This document shows, in pieces, positions 44,348-54,712 of a stretch of 64,000 bases of DNA. The notes beneath the pieces were generated by a model, which saw nothing but the letters and a program-made list of their open reading frames with translations, was not told where the DNA came from and ran no database searches. The position numbers and the translations under genes were made by a program. Origin of the DNA: an uncultured Opitutia bacterium (GTDB lineage Bacteria > Verrucomicrobiota > Verrucomicrobiia > Opitutales > Opitutaceae); the NCBI GenBank assembly GCA_903862955.1, contig CAIPAH010000018.1:19358-83357 (forward strand), read 5' to 3'. Positions within the stretch are counted from its first letter, which is position 1. Every line of letters begins with the position of its first letter.

Positions 44348-45037
44348 ATGAAGCTTTCCATCATCATCCCCTGTTACAACGAGGCCAAAACGATCCGCGC
44401 CATCGTGGAGCGCGTGCGGGCCGCCCCGGTGGCCGACAAAGAGATCATCATCGTGGACGACTGTTCGCGCGACGGCACGCGCGACCTGCTGCGCACGCAG
44501 CTCATGCCGCTGGTGGACAAGGTCATCTTCCACGACGTGAACCGCGGCAAGGGCGCCGCCCTGCGCACGGGTTTTGCGGCGGCCACCGGCGACGCCGTCA
44601 TTGTCCAGGACGCCGATCTCGAATACGACCCGCAGGAATATCCCCGCCTGCTCAAGCCCATCCTCGAGGGCAAGGCCGACGTGGTCTTCGGCTCCCGCTT
44701 CATGGGCGCCGAGGCGCACCGCGTGGTCTATTTCTGGCACATGGTCGGCAACAAGTTCCTGACGCTGCTCTCCAACATGTGCACCGGCATCAACCTCACG
44801 GACATGGAAACCTGCTACAAGGTGTTCCGCCGCGACGTGCTGCAAAAAATCACGCTCGAGGAAAACCGCTTCGGCTTCGAGCCGGAGATCACCGCCAAGG
44901 TCGCGCGGCTCAACTGCGTGATCTACGAGGTCGGCATCAGCTACTACGGCCGCACCTACGCCGAGGGCAAAAAGATCGGCTGGCGCGACGGCTTCCGCGC
45001 GATCTGGGTCATCGCAAAATACCGGCTCTTCCGCTGA
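44348..45037 (+). CDS. Dolichyl/polyprenyl-phosphate mannosyltransferase-like GT2 enzyme
   Basis: A 229-residue DPM1-type enzyme: [72 protein letters not shown] and [32 protein letters not shown] is a strong signature of the single-domain DPM group. It has no membrane helix. It should transfer a sugar from a nucleotide donor to polyprenyl phosphate and thus supply donors to the GT-C-like genes that follow at 45065, 46722 and 48545. Confidence 0.88.
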   Translation: MKLSIIIPCYNEAKTIRAIVERVRAAPVADKEIIIVDDCSRDGTRDLLRTQLMPLVDKVIFHDVNRGKGAALRTGFAAATGDAVIVQDADLEYDPQEYPRLLKPILEGKADVVFGSRFMGAEAHRVVYFWHMVGNKFLTLLSNMCTGINLTDMETCYKVFRRDVLQKITLEENRFGFEPEITAKVARLNCVIYEVGISYYGRTYAEGKKIGWRDGFRAIWVIAKYRLFR

Positions 45038-45064
45038 CCGCGGCCCTCACGCCGGCTTGATTCC

Positions 45065-46738
45065 ATGACGGCGGGAGTTCACTTCGCACTCTTCACCCCG
45101 GCCGCGCTGGGTGGGTTGCTGATGCTCCTGGCGACCGGCTGGACCCTCCGCGATGTCCAGGCGAACACTCCCGAGTCTGTGCTCGGCTGGAAATGGTGGC
45201 TGCTCTGCGCGCTGGCGGTCCTCTGCTTCCGCTGGCCGCTGCTGTTCGTGCAGCACCAGCTGAATCCCGACGAGAGCCAGCTGATCGCCGGGGCAATCAC
45301 GCTGCGCCACGACCCGGTCTTCTGGCGTTCCGTCGATGGCAACACCGGCGGTCCGCTGGACTATTACCCGCTGTTCCCCGCCGCCTGGGTCACCGGGCCT
45401 TCGAGTTTTGTGGTGGCCCGACTGATCGGGCTCGCGGTGACGTTTGCGGCGCTGCTCCTGGCGGGCGAAACACTCGCTCTGCTCGCCGGCGCGTCGCTGG
45501 CGCGCGTCGTCGTGCTGCCCGCTCTGGCGGCGGCCGCGTTCACCACGTGTCCGGATTTTGTTTTCTATTCCTCCGAGACGATGCCCACGCTGTTGCTCGC
45601 AGCGGCCGCCTACGCCGCCGTGCGTCAGGGTCGCACGCCCGCGCCCGGCTGGTTGTGGGCAACCGCGCTTCTGCTGGGCGGCGTGCCGTGGACCAAGCTC
45701 CAAGCCGTGCCCCTCGCCGCCGTGCTGTGGCTGCTGGTCGTGATCCGCGAATATCGCGCCGGCCGGACCTCCAGCCTGCTTCCCCTCCTCATCGGGGGAC
45801 TGCTGCCCACCCTGTTCTGCGCGGGGTTCGCCACGATTTCGGGCCAGTGGGAAAACCTGTATGTGCCGTATGTGCTGCAGAACGTCGTTTACGTTGGCGA
45901 CCCGCACTTCTCGTGGACGGAGAACGCCGCGCAGCAAGGGCTCAACGCCTTCTCGGACGGCTATCTCGGCTTCTGGCTCGCGGGTGCCGCCGGCGCCGCA
46001 CTCGTCATCGGGAGCCGTTACGTCCGTTCCGCGTCGCCCGCGACCCGGCGCCTCGCGCTGGCGGCACTCGGGCTGTTCGCCGTCGCCGTTTACAGCGCGT
46101 TGGCTCCGCGCCGTCCCTCGGCGCATCACCTGCAGTTTCTCGTCGTGCCCTGGGTTTGGCTGACGGGCGCCGTGCTGGCCCTCGCATGGACCGCCGCAAC
46201 CGATGCCACCGCGGCCGGACGGCGGCGGTGGGTGGCGATCAGCTTTCTGGCGTGCACCCTGGTTCCCCTCGGCGCGTGGCGCCTCGCGGGCCATGACGCG
46301 TATGCGGGCATGAACGCGGACGTCCTCAGCCCTGCCCGGCAAAGACTGAGCCTGCTGGTCGACCGCTATTCCGCGCCGGGCGAAACTTTGGCGATCTGGG
46401 GTTGGCGGTGTTCCCTCTATGTTGAGGCGGGGCGGCCACAGGCCACGCGCCAGGCGCACACCGAGCCGCAGATCCACCCGGGCCCGTTCCAAGGCTATTA
46501 TTTGCGGCGATATTTTGACGACTTCCGCGCGGCGAATGCGCCCGTCTTTGCCGACGCCGTCGGCCCCGGGGGATTTGCGTTCACGGACCGGGACCGCGCG
46601 CATGAGTGCTTCCCGCCCTTGCGCGCCTGGGTTCGCGACCACTACACCCAGATCGCCGACCTCGACGGCACGCGCCTTTACGTGCGCAATGACCGCCTGA
46701 CCGCCGGAAACTCTGCCCACCGTGATGACTCTCGCTGA
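45065..46738 (+). CDS. GT-C-like membrane glycosyltransferase (PMT/ArnT type)
   Basis: A 557-residue protein with about eleven membrane helices. The acidic motif after the second helix is LNPDESQLIAGAITLRHDP; LDYYPLFPAAWV and VPWTKLQAVPLAAVLWLL are later ArnT-like stretches. The C-terminal 140 residues are periplasmic. It starts 27 bp after the DPM-like gene, and its end overlaps the next gene by 17 bp. Confidence 0.75.
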   Translation: MTAGVHFALFTPAALGGLLMLLATGWTLRDVQANTPESVLGWKWWLLCALAVLCFRWPLLFVQHQLNPDESQLIAGAITLRHDPVFWRSVDGNTGGPLDYYPLFPAAWVTGPSSFVVARLIGLAVTFAALLLAGETLALLAGASLARVVVLPALAAAAFTTCPDFVFYSSETMPTLLLAAAAYAAVRQGRTPAPGWLWATALLLGGVPWTKLQAVPLAAVLWLLVVIREYRAGRTSSLLPLLIGGLLPTLFCAGFATISGQWENLYVPYVLQNVVYVGDPHFSWTENAAQQGLNAFSDGYLGFWLAGAAGAALVIGSRYVRSASPATRRLALAALGLFAVAVYSALAPRRPSAHHLQFLVVPWVWLTGAVLALAWTAATDATAAGRRRWVAISFLACTLVPLGAWRLAGHDAYAGMNADVLSPARQRLSLLVDRYSAPGETLAIWGWRCSLYVEAGRPQATRQAHTEPQIHPGPFQGYYLRRYFDDFRAANAPVFADAVGPGGFAFTDRDRAHECFPPLRAWVRDHYTQIADLDGTRLYVRNDRLTAGNSAHRDDSR

Positions 46739-48524
46739 TTTCCTCATCGGCGCCGTCGCGCTCGCGATCTTTTTGCTGCCCGGCTGGGTTGCGGCCCGGA
46801 TCGGCCGACTGGAGAAACCCTGGCTGGCGGGATTCATCGCGAGCACTGTTGCGTTGGTCACCGTGCTCATCGCGTTGGACGCGGTCGGGTCAGCGCTCAC
46901 CCTCGCCCACGTCCTGGGGCTGTGGGTGGGATTGACCGCCGTTCTCGCCGGACTGGGCCGGAAATCTCTCTTTCAACCTTCGGCCCCCGGCTCCGCGCCG
47001 CGCTTTGCCTGGCGGGAACACTGGCCGCTGTTCCTCGTGCTGGTGCCGGCCTTTGCGGTGGTGATTTACCGGGCGGGAACGCAACCCCTGTTCGGCATTG
47101 ATACGGTTTTTCGCTGGAATTATCTCGCCCAGCAGATGTTCGCCCGCGCTTCGCTCGGGTTCTATCCGCCGGTCACGGTCAGCGACTATGAAGTCTACGC
47201 CTGGCCCGATGGCATCGCACCGGCGGTCTCCGCCTTCTATTTCTGGTGCTATTCCTTGGCCGGCGCCGCCCGCCCGGGGCTGACCACGGTCGGCGTGGTC
47301 TTCCAATACGTCCTGCTCGTCGCGGGCACGTTTGCCCTCGCGCGCCGGTTGTTCTCCGACCGGGCCGCGGCCTTCGCCTGCGCGCTGCTCGCCTGCTCAC
47401 CCGTCATCTCCTGGGCCACGGCGATGGGCCGGGAAACCGGCCTGACGGCCCTCGCGCTGGTCGGCCTGCTGCTTTATCTGCCGCGGAACCGCACGGAGGA
47501 GACGACCGGCGCGATGGTCATCGCCGGCCTGGCCGCCGGACTCGGCGGCCTCGCGCGCGAATATGGTCTCGCCTTCATCGCCTTCGGGTGCGCGCTGGCC
47601 GTGCTGCGCCGACTGTCGGCTCGCTCCCTCGTGAACTTCACCCTGACAGCCGCGCTCGCCGTGCTGCCGTGGTATCTGCGCAACTGGCTGCGCACTGGCA
47701 ATCCCCTCTTCAATCTCGATGTCGCCGGATGGTTTCCCGTCAATCGCGCACACGTTTGGCTGATGCAAAGCTACCAAGTCGAATTCGGCTGGGCCACCCA
47801 GCCGTTCGCCGCGTATCGCTTCCTGGTGGTGAACTGCCTCGCCGCCCTGCTCGGAGCCCTCGCCGGCATCTTCCTCGCGGGACGTGCCGGGCGGACGTTA
47901 CTGGCCGCCAGCGCCGTCATCGTTTTTCTCTGGGCCACTTCGCTGGGTTATACCGCCGCTGGCTTCACGACGGCCATCCGCGTGCTGAACCCCGCGCTCG
48001 TGTTGGGCACCGTGCTCGGCGGGGCGACCCTGGCCCGCTGGCTGCCCGGAACGCGCCATCTCGCCGGCATCAGTCTTGCGCTGGGCCTCCTGGCCACCGA
48101 CGCGGCGCTGCGGGCGCTCACACTGCCCGGGACGGTTTACAAAATTCCACCCGGTGACTGGCTCACGGCCGGCGGGGCGGTGCATGCGTATCATGCCCGC
48201 CCGATTTATGCCCAGATCGCGCAACTCGCCGGCCCCAAACGCATCCTCGTGCTCGGACCCAACGCCCAGCTCACGCTCCGCGGCGCCCGCACGGTCCCGC
48301 TGTGGAGTCCCGACGTCGCCTTCCTGTTCGATCCCCGTTTGAAGCCCGCTCAAACCGCCGCCCTGCTCCGCCAGGCCCAAATCGGCTTCATCTTCCTCAA
48401 CCGCGGCCCGGCCAATGAACGCTACTTGGTGCGCAGCCCGTATTTCCGCGATCCGGGCGACACGTTGCGCGTCGTCATGCAGGACGGAGACATGCTATTG
48501 CTGAAAATCGTGGACCCTTCCTGA
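46722..48524 (+). CDS. GT-C-like membrane protein
   Basis: A 600-residue protein with about thirteen membrane helices. It differs from the other candidates: the first periplasmic loop reads PLFGIDTVFRWNYLAQQMFA, with one Asp, then SDYEVYAWPDGIAPAVSAF. ATAMGRETGLTALALVGLLL and GLARYGLAF-like sequence (GGLAREYGLAFIAFG) follow. Function is inferred only from topology and neighbours. Two consecutive ATG codons open the gene. Confidence 0.65.
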   Translation: MMTLADFLIGAVALAIFLLPGWVAARIGRLEKPWLAGFIASTVALVTVLIALDAVGSALTLAHVLGLWVGLTAVLAGLGRKSLFQPSAPGSAPRFAWREHWPLFLVLVPAFAVVIYRAGTQPLFGIDTVFRWNYLAQQMFARASLGFYPPVTVSDYEVYAWPDGIAPAVSAFYFWCYSLAGAARPGLTTVGVVFQYVLLVAGTFALARRLFSDRAAAFACALLACSPVISWATAMGRETGLTALALVGLLLYLPRNRTEETTGAMVIAGLAAGLGGLAREYGLAFIAFGCALAVLRRLSARSLVNFTLTAALAVLPWYLRNWLRTGNPLFNLDVAGWFPVNRAHVWLMQSYQVEFGWATQPFAAYRFLVVNCLAALLGALAGIFLAGRAGRTLLAASAVIVFLWATSLGYTAAGFTTAIRVLNPALVLGTVLGGATLARWLPGTRHLAGISLALGLLATDAALRALTLPGTVYKIPPGDWLTAGGAVHAYHARPIYAQIAQLAGPKRILVLGPNAQLTLRGARTVPLWSPDVAFLFDPRLKPAQTAALLRQAQIGFIFLNRGPANERYLVRSPYFRDPGDTLRVVMQDGDMLLLKIVDPS

Positions 48525-48544
48525 TTCCAAGAGCCTGCCCTGCC

Positions 48545-50269
48545 ATGTTACTGGAGCTTCTCTTCTGCCTGTTGCTTTTCTTCGTCGTGACCTTCGGACT
48601 GGCTTGGCCGCTCGTCGTCCGGCTCACGCTGGATGGCGGGGAGAAACTGGTCGCCGCCGCGATCTTGTCCTCGCTGGGGATCTATCTGGGCGCCTTTGCC
48701 CTGTACCTCACGAACCTGCCCGCGGTCGCCTGCTGGATCCTGCCGGCTCTCGCTTGCGTCGGTCTCGTCACCACGGGGCGCACCTTCATCGCGGAGCTTC
48801 GCGCCCCCGAACCGCGCGCCCTGCTGACGGGACAATTCCTGGTGACCGGTTGGTGCCTGGGCTGGCTGTGGTTCATCTCCAGCTACACCGGCGGCGGTTG
48901 GACGAGTGACTGGTTCGAGCACTGGGAACGCACGTTGTTCTTTGTCGATCGCTGGCCCACCGACTCCCAGTTCCTCGGCGTTTACGCCCTCCCCGCCCGG
49001 CCGCCCCTGGCCAACCTCGTGACCGGGGTTTTCCTCAAGCTCACCCAGCGGAATTTTGCGCACTACCAGTTGTTCACGCTGCTGCTCAACACGCTCGCGT
49101 TCCTCCCTGCCGCGCTGCTGGTGCGACGGTTCAGCCGGCAGACCGGACTCGCCGGCCCGTCCGGAAGCCGGGCCGCCGTGGCGGTCCTGGTGGTGTTGCT
49201 GATGCTGAATCCCTCCTTCGTGGAGAACGCGACCTTCGCCTGGACCAAGCTCACCGCGGTTTTCTTCATCCTGGGCGGCCTGTATTTTTTCCTCCGCGCG
49301 CTCGATCCCTCCCCGCCGCGCGCCGCCGGCCCGCTCTGCGCCGCGGCCCTCGCCGCCGCGCTTCTCACCCACTATTCCGCCGGCCCCTACGTGCTGCTGT
49401 TGGCCATCGCCTGGTTCCTCCTGCAACGTGGCCGCTGGAGCGCAGCGGGTTTTTGGCGCCAAACCGGCGCCCTCGCGGCCCTCGGCGCCTTGGTGCTCGC
49501 GACGTGGTTCGCCTGGTCGCTGGCGGTTTACGGCGCGCACACGACCCTGCTTTCCAATTCGAGCGTGACCGTGAAAGACGTGCACTCCGGCAACCAGCTG
49601 CTGCGGGTCGCCCTCAATCTGCGGGACACGATCGTCCCGCATTTTCTGCGTCCGCTTGACAGCACCCTGATCGCCCAGACCAGCCGCTGGGGCTACTGGC
49701 ACGACTGGTTCTTCCAGTTGTATCAGGTCAACCTGTTCTTTGTCTTCGGCAGCGTCGCCTGGCTCGTCCTCTTGCGGGAGCTCGGGCGCAATTGGGGCGC
49801 GTCGCCCACGGTGAGCCGGTGGTTCTGGGCGTTGCTCACGGGCGGCGTGATTGTCCTCGGCGTCGCCGTGCATGGCGCGCGCGACATGTGGGGTCTGGCG
49901 CACATCTGCCTGCAGGCGGTGCTCGTGCTGGGACTGGTCTGGCTCGCGGCGCGCTGGTCCACGCTCACCCGCGCGTGGCGGATCGTGCTCGTCGTGGGCG
50001 CCGCGGTGGACTTTCTCCTCGGCATCGCGCTGCACTTTGCGGTGCAAAGTTACGCGCTGGACCGCTGGCTGGCGCCGGACCGCACCCCCGAGGCGATCCT
50101 GCGCAGCTACTCGGAATCGTCCCTGATGAACGCCGAGGCCAAGATGATTCACCATCTCGGGTTCTTCCACGACGCCGCCGGCTTCCCTGCCGCTGGCGTC
50201 TTGGTATTCCTCGCTGGAATCCTGCTCCTGGCCCTCGTGGGCACCCGGAATCGCGATCGCGCCGCATGA
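48545..50269 (+). CDS. GT-C-like membrane protein
   Basis: A 574-residue protein with about twelve membrane helices. Its first large loop reads GGGWTSDWFEHWERTLFFVD and then LPARPPLANLVTGVFLKL, which resembles the preceding gene's product in layout. It keeps ENATFAWTKLTAVFFILGGL in the middle. It lies 20 bp after the upstream gene and overlaps the acyltransferase start by ATGA. No closer assignment is possible. Confidence 0.65.
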   Translation: MLLELLFCLLLFFVVTFGLAWPLVVRLTLDGGEKLVAAAILSSLGIYLGAFALYLTNLPAVACWILPALACVGLVTTGRTFIAELRAPEPRALLTGQFLVTGWCLGWLWFISSYTGGGWTSDWFEHWERTLFFVDRWPTDSQFLGVYALPARPPLANLVTGVFLKLTQRNFAHYQLFTLLLNTLAFLPAALLVRRFSRQTGLAGPSGSRAAVAVLVVLLMLNPSFVENATFAWTKLTAVFFILGGLYFFLRALDPSPPRAAGPLCAAALAAALLTHYSAGPYVLLLAIAWFLLQRGRWSAAGFWRQTGALAALGALVLATWFAWSLAVYGAHTTLLSNSSVTVKDVHSGNQLLRVALNLRDTIVPHFLRPLDSTLIAQTSRWGYWHDWFFQLYQVNLFFVFGSVAWLVLLRELGRNWGASPTVSRWFWALLTGGVIVLGVAVHGARDMWGLAHICLQAVLVLGLVWLAARWSTLTRAWRIVLVVGAAVDFLLGIALHFAVQSYALDRWLAPDRTPEAILRSYSESSLMNAEAKMIHHLGFFHDAAGFPAAGVLVFLAGILLLALVGTRNRDRAA

Positions 50270-51561
50270 TGTCCTGGCTGTCGCAACGGCTCCATCCGCC
50301 AGCTCCCTCGCCCGCACCGGCGCGCGACCTCGCCCTCGAGGGCATGCGCGGGCTCTGCGCCGCGCTCGTGGTTTACGCCCACCTCTTTCTGCCGATCCGG
50401 GTCCTCGACCCGGCGTGGTCGCCTTCGCCGCGTTTTTCCTGGTTCAACCTCGGCTATGCCGCCGTCCTGTTCTTCTTCGTGCTGTCGGGCTACGTCATTG
50501 GGCTCGTCACAACTGAACCGGCCACGGGCCCGGGAATCCGGCGCTACGTCCTGCATCGCGCCGCGCGGCTGCTGCCGCTCAACACCGTGGCCGTGCTGGT
50601 CTGCGGCCTGCTGCTGGCTTGGCCGGCGTGGAAGACCGTCACGGGCAACCTGCTGCTGCTGCAAAACGACGAGGCTTATCCACTGTTGGGAAGTTTTCCC
50701 GTGCTGGAGGACAACCCGAACCTCTGGAGCCTGAACTACGAGGCGGTCTTCTATCTCGGCTTCGTCGTCCTCTGGTGGCGGCGATCGCACGTGCGCTGGG
50801 TGCTCGCCCTGCTGCTTGTCCTGGTCATCGCGCATGCCGTGGGTTTGCCGGTGGCGCGCGTGTTCGCGCGCTACGCCTGCGGGTCACTCTTCTGGGTCGC
50901 CGGCCTGATGGTCGCGTGGCTCACGCCGCCTCGTGAAACGAAAGAGGTTCGCACGGCCTGGCCCGCCGCGGGCTTGATCGCCTACGCGATCTGGACATTC
51001 GCACCGCTGCGCACGGTTCTGCTGCAGCTTCACCTCTTCAACTGGGTCTGGCCCGGCCCCACCCCGGTCTCGCCGCACCGGTGCGATTTTCTCCCCGCCT
51101 GCGTTTGGCTGCTGCTGGCTCTCTCCGGGCGGGCGCCCCGCCTCCAACGAAGCTTCGGCTGGATCTGTTGTGCGTTTGCGGTCGCGGGAGCGGTGAGCCG
51201 CGTCTGGGTGGGCGAATGGCGGGAAGTGGACCCCGTCGCGGCGGTGGCGCTGGTGGCGGCTGGTGCGATGCTGCATCGCCCATGTTCGCTCCGCCCCATG
51301 GAATGGCTCGCACCGCTGGGCGCCGTTTCATTCGGCCTCTACATCATCGCCGCGCCGCTGCAGCTCGGACAGCGGGCCCTGTTTCCCGCGTTCGCCGGGT
51401 CGGGTCTGACATTCTCCGTGCGACTGGTTGCCGTGGTGGCGGTCGTCGCCGGCGCGGCCTGGGTGCTCGAGCGGCGCATAGCCCCGCCCATTGGTCGCTG
51501 GATCCGGCGGCTGGGCGCGCCGGCCCCGGCCCGGGAAAAGCAGCCCGCGGGCACGCCGTAG
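50266..51561 (+). CDS. Acyltransferase 3 family membrane protein
   Basis: A 431-residue membrane protein with about ten helices, likely to acylate a surface sugar. Typical sites: LALEGMRGLCAALVVYAHL, YAAVLFFFVLSGYVIGLV, NPNLWSLNYEAVFYLGF and VSFGLYIIAAPLQ. The catalytic His usually seen after the first helix is in YAHLF. It is the second such enzyme in the window, unrelated in close sequence to that at 36388. ATG at 50266, overlapping the preceding stop. Confidence 0.85.
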   Translation: MMSWLSQRLHPPAPSPAPARDLALEGMRGLCAALVVYAHLFLPIRVLDPAWSPSPRFSWFNLGYAAVLFFFVLSGYVIGLVTTEPATGPGIRRYVLHRAARLLPLNTVAVLVCGLLLAWPAWKTVTGNLLLLQNDEAYPLLGSFPVLEDNPNLWSLNYEAVFYLGFVVLWWRRSHVRWVLALLLVLVIAHAVGLPVARVFARYACGSLFWVAGLMVAWLTPPRETKEVRTAWPAAGLIAYAIWTFAPLRTVLLQLHLFNWVWPGPTPVSPHRCDFLPACVWLLLALSGRAPRLQRSFGWICCAFAVAGAVSRVWVGEWREVDPVAAVALVAAGAMLHRPCSLRPMEWLAPLGAVSFGLYIIAAPLQLGQRALFPAFAGSGLTFSVRLVAVVAVVAGAAWVLERRIAPPIGRWIRRLGAPAPAREKQPAGTP

Positions 51562-51639
51562 TCTCCGTGCTTGTGCTCGCCCTGCCGCCGATAATCCTCA
51601 GCCTTGCGTTGGTCTTCTCGCCACCTCGCGGATAACTCC

Positions 51640-52587
51640 ATGCCCGCCCCCGCCGCCAAAATCGCCGTCGTCATTCCCGTCTTCAACGAGGCGGCCGTGC
51701 TGCCCGAGCTGTTCGCGCGCCTCGCCGCCGTGTTTGACGGCCAGCCGGGCGACGCGTGGACCGCGGTGCTCGTGGACGATGGCAGCCGCGACCAGTCGGC
51801 GGCGCTCATCCGGGCGCAGTCGGCGCGGGATTCCCGTTTCGAACTCGTGGAGCTCTCGCGCAACTTCGGTTTCCAAGCCGCGCTGTCGGCCGGGCTCGGA
51901 CACGCGGCGAAGGCCGACGCGGTCGTGACGATGGACGCCGACCTGCAGGACCCGCCGGAGGTCATCCCGGCGCTTGTCGCCGCCTGGCGGGAGGGCGCGG
52001 AAGTGGTGCGGGCGACACGACGCACGCGAGCCGAAACCGGCCTGCGCCGCGTGGGCTTCGATTTCTTTCACGCGCTTTTCGGTCACCTGTCCGACTACCC
52101 GATCGAGCCCAACAGCGGCACCTTCGGCCTGCTCGGCCACCACGCCGTCGCGGCTTTTCACCAGTTGCCGGAGCGCAATCGTTTCTTCCCCGGCCTGCGC
52201 GCGTGGATCGGTTTCGCCACCGCCGACGTGCCGTATGACCGGCAGGAACGCGCCGCCGGCCAGCCCCAGCAAACCTTTCGCCGGCTCGTGCGCTACGCCC
52301 TCGACGGCGTGTTCAGTTTTTCCCACCTGCCGCTGCGATTGCTGACTTACGCCGGCGTCTTTATCGGCACCACCGGCTTTGCCCTCGGCCTTTACTACGT
52401 CATCAAGCGCCTCATCGCCATCGAGACGGCGCCGACCGGTTTCACGACGCTCGCCGCGCTGGTGCTGTTCCTCGGCGGCGTGCAGCTCATCGCGATTGGC
52501 GTGCTTGGGGAATACCTCGGCCGCGTTTACGACGAGGTGAAGCAGCGCCCGGTTTACCTCGTCAAGCCGCCCCGGCCGCGGACCTGA
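51640..52587 (+). CDS. Polyprenyl-phosphate glycosyltransferase (GtrB/ArnC-like)
   Basis: A 315-residue GT2 enzyme with two C-terminal membrane helices. IAVVIPVFNEAAVLPELFA, VLVDDGSRDQSAALI, VELSRNFGFQAALSAGLGHA and VVTMDADLQDPPEVIP form the GT-A part. LPERNRFFPGLRAWIGF and VPYDRQERAAG are characteristic of GtrB/ArnC. The helices are LLTYAGVFIGTTGFALGLYY and LAALVLFLGGVQLIAIGVLG. It should make a polyprenyl-phosphate sugar, and lies 3 bp before the first of three GT-C paralogues, the natural users. Confidence 0.92.
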   Translation: MPAPAAKIAVVIPVFNEAAVLPELFARLAAVFDGQPGDAWTAVLVDDGSRDQSAALIRAQSARDSRFELVELSRNFGFQAALSAGLGHAAKADAVVTMDADLQDPPEVIPALVAAWREGAEVVRATRRTRAETGLRRVGFDFFHALFGHLSDYPIEPNSGTFGLLGHHAVAAFHQLPERNRFFPGLRAWIGFATADVPYDRQERAAGQPQQTFRRLVRYALDGVFSFSHLPLRLLTYAGVFIGTTGFALGLYYVIKRLIAIETAPTGFTTLAALVLFLGGVQLIAIGVLGEYLGRVYDEVKQRPVYLVKPPRPRT

Positions 52588-52590
52588 ACC

Positions 52591-54543
52591 ATGCGCGGCA
52601 CCGCGGCGACGCTGGTGGCGGGCGTGTTGCTCGCGCTCTTCGGCTGGATGGCCGCCAGCGTGTCGCGCGAGCACAGCACGACCGCCGACGAGCTCTATTA
52701 CGTCACCGCCGGCTACAGCTATTGGAAGCTCGCCGATTTCCGCCTGCCGCCCGAAGCGGGCAACCTGCCCCAGCGCTGGGCGGCGCTGCCGCTGCTCGCC
52801 CAGGACCTGCGCTTTCCCCGGCTCGACCAGCCGGCGTGGCGCAACGCGGACGTCGGCACGCTCGGGCACCAGTTTTTCTACGCGTCGGGCAATGACCCCG
52901 CGCGCATGCTCGCCGCCGCGCGCGCGATGATCGCGCTGCTCGGCGTGGCTTGCGGCGCGCTCGTGTTTCTCTGGTCGCGCTCGCTCTTCGGCATCAAGGG
53001 CGCGCTCGTTTCCACCGCGCTGTTCGCGTTCTGCCCCAACTTGCTGGCGCATGCCGGCCTCGCGACCAGCGACATGGCGGCGACGCTCGGTTTTCTCGCG
53101 GCGGTGCTGGCCGGCTGGCGGTTGCTGCACCGGGTGACGCTGGGACGCGTCCTGGCCGCGGGCGCCGCGGTCGCGTTGCTGGCCCTGAGCAAATTTTCCG
53201 CGCCGCTGCTGGTTCCGATTCTCGCGCTCATGGCCCTCGCCCGCGCCTGGCGGGGAGCGGCGCTGCCCGTCTGCCTCGCCAAAATTCGCACGCGTCTCCA
53301 CGGCTGGCACGCCGCGCTGGCGCTGACGGGCGCCTTTGCCGCGGCTCTGCTCGTAAGCTGGGTGCTGATCTGGGCGGCCTACAATTTCCGCTACGCGGCG
53401 TTGCGCGGTGAGGGCCAGTTCAACGTCTCGTGGGAAGACGTGCTGCGACCCGAGGCCGCCCTCGCTCCGGCCGGCAGTCCCCCGCCGGCGCCCGACGCGG
53501 TGCAGACGGTGGTGCGGCCATTGCGCGACGCGCACGTTTTGCCCGAGGCGTGGCTCTATGGACTCGCGACCGTCGATCACTTCTCGCACTACCGCATCGC
53601 CTATTTCCTCGGCGACGTGCGCACGACGGGCTGGCTGGCCTTCTTTCCCGTCGCGTTCCTGCTCAAAACGCCCCTGCCCGCGCTCGCGCTGCTGGTTCTC
53701 GCGGGAGTCTGCCTCACGGTGCGGCCGCGTGCCGGCCGACGGCTGCGGCTCTACTACCGGCTCACACCGCTCGCCGTGTTCGGGGTGATCTACGCGGTTT
53801 TCGCTCTCAGCAGTCATCTCAATCTCGGACTGCGCCACCTCCTGCCGCTCTATCCGGTGTTGTATATCGGCACGGGCGCCGTGGCGCTGGGGTTTCGTCG
53901 CCGCTGGCTCGCCGTGGCCACCGTCGGCCTGCTCGTGTGGCAGGCCGCGGCGTCGCTCGCAATTCGCCCGGACTATCTCGCCTACTTCAACCCGCTCCGG
54001 GGCGGCCCGGCGCACGGCTACGAGCTCTTCGTCGACAGCTCGCTCGACTGGGGCCAGGATTTGCCCGGGCTGAAGCGCTGGCTCGACGCGCATGCGCGCG
54101 GGGAGAAGGTGTTTCTCTCCTACTTCGGATCGGGGTCGCCGGTGACGGAGGGCATCACGGCGACCCGGCTCGCTGACGGCAATTTCGACCTGGAACAGCG
54201 CGAGGTGGCGCCGGCGATGACGGGCGGCGTGTATTGCATCAGCGCCACGATGTTCCAGCAGATCTACACGCTGGTGCGGCACGGCTGGGCGCCGGTCCAC
54301 GAGCGCCGCTACCAGGAATTGCTCGCGTGGGCGGACGCCTGGCTGGCCGATCTCGACCACACGCCGCGCGAAACCGCCCTCCCGCTGATGATCGAATTGG
54401 AACACCTGCGCTTCGGCCGCCTCTGCGCGGCTTTGCACCCGCGGGCGCCGGACGCCGAGGTGGGTTACTCGATCCTGATCTTTCGTTTGACCGACGCGGA
54501 CGTGAAGGCCGCGCTGGACGGACCGCCACCTTTTGCTCCCTGA
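52591..54543 (+). CDS. GT-C-like membrane glycosyltransferase, tandem paralogue 1
   Basis: A 650-residue protein with about eleven membrane helices. STTADELYYVTAGYSYW is the acidic GT-C motif after helix 1. AGNLPQRWAALPLLAQDL, GHQFFYASGND, FCPNLLAHAGLATSDMAATL, LALSKFSAPLLVP and VDSSLDWGQDLPGLKRWLDA are shared with the next two genes. The C terminus ends PDAEVGYSILIFRLTDAD. Expected role: transfer of a sugar from polyprenyl phosphate to a periplasmic acceptor. It follows the GtrB-like gene by 3 bp. Confidence 0.8.
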   Translation: MRGTAATLVAGVLLALFGWMAASVSREHSTTADELYYVTAGYSYWKLADFRLPPEAGNLPQRWAALPLLAQDLRFPRLDQPAWRNADVGTLGHQFFYASGNDPARMLAAARAMIALLGVACGALVFLWSRSLFGIKGALVSTALFAFCPNLLAHAGLATSDMAATLGFLAAVLAGWRLLHRVTLGRVLAAGAAVALLALSKFSAPLLVPILALMALARAWRGAALPVCLAKIRTRLHGWHAALALTGAFAAALLVSWVLIWAAYNFRYAALRGEGQFNVSWEDVLRPEAALAPAGSPPPAPDAVQTVVRPLRDAHVLPEAWLYGLATVDHFSHYRIAYFLGDVRTTGWLAFFPVAFLLKTPLPALALLVLAGVCLTVRPRAGRRLRLYYRLTPLAVFGVIYAVFALSSHLNLGLRHLLPLYPVLYIGTGAVALGFRRRWLAVATVGLLVWQAAASLAIRPDYLAYFNPLRGGPAHGYELFVDSSLDWGQDLPGLKRWLDAHARGEKVFLSYFGSGSPVTEGITATRLADGNFDLEQREVAPAMTGGVYCISATMFQQIYTLVRHGWAPVHERRYQELLAWADAWLADLDHTPRETALPLMIELEHLRFGRLCAALHPRAPDAEVGYSILIFRLTDADVKAALDGPPPFAP

Positions 54544-54712
54544 CATGCGTGTTTTCCCCGCGCTACTTGGGCTCGCACAAAATGCCGGGTTTCCCAAGCT
54601 GGCTGGGCCACATGTCACCCGGCCTCCGGGTTGAATCGATGCCGTCTTCCTCCTTCAATCCGTTCCTGCCTGCCCGTCACGTCACTGAAGCGTGCGGCGC
54701 CGGCTCCTGACC

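Noticed and set aside
51598..54618. A 1006-codon minus-strand open frame
   Set aside because: It is antisense to the GtrB-like gene and GT-C paralogue 1, has biased Arg/Glu/Gly composition and no domains; long antisense frames are expected at this GC content.
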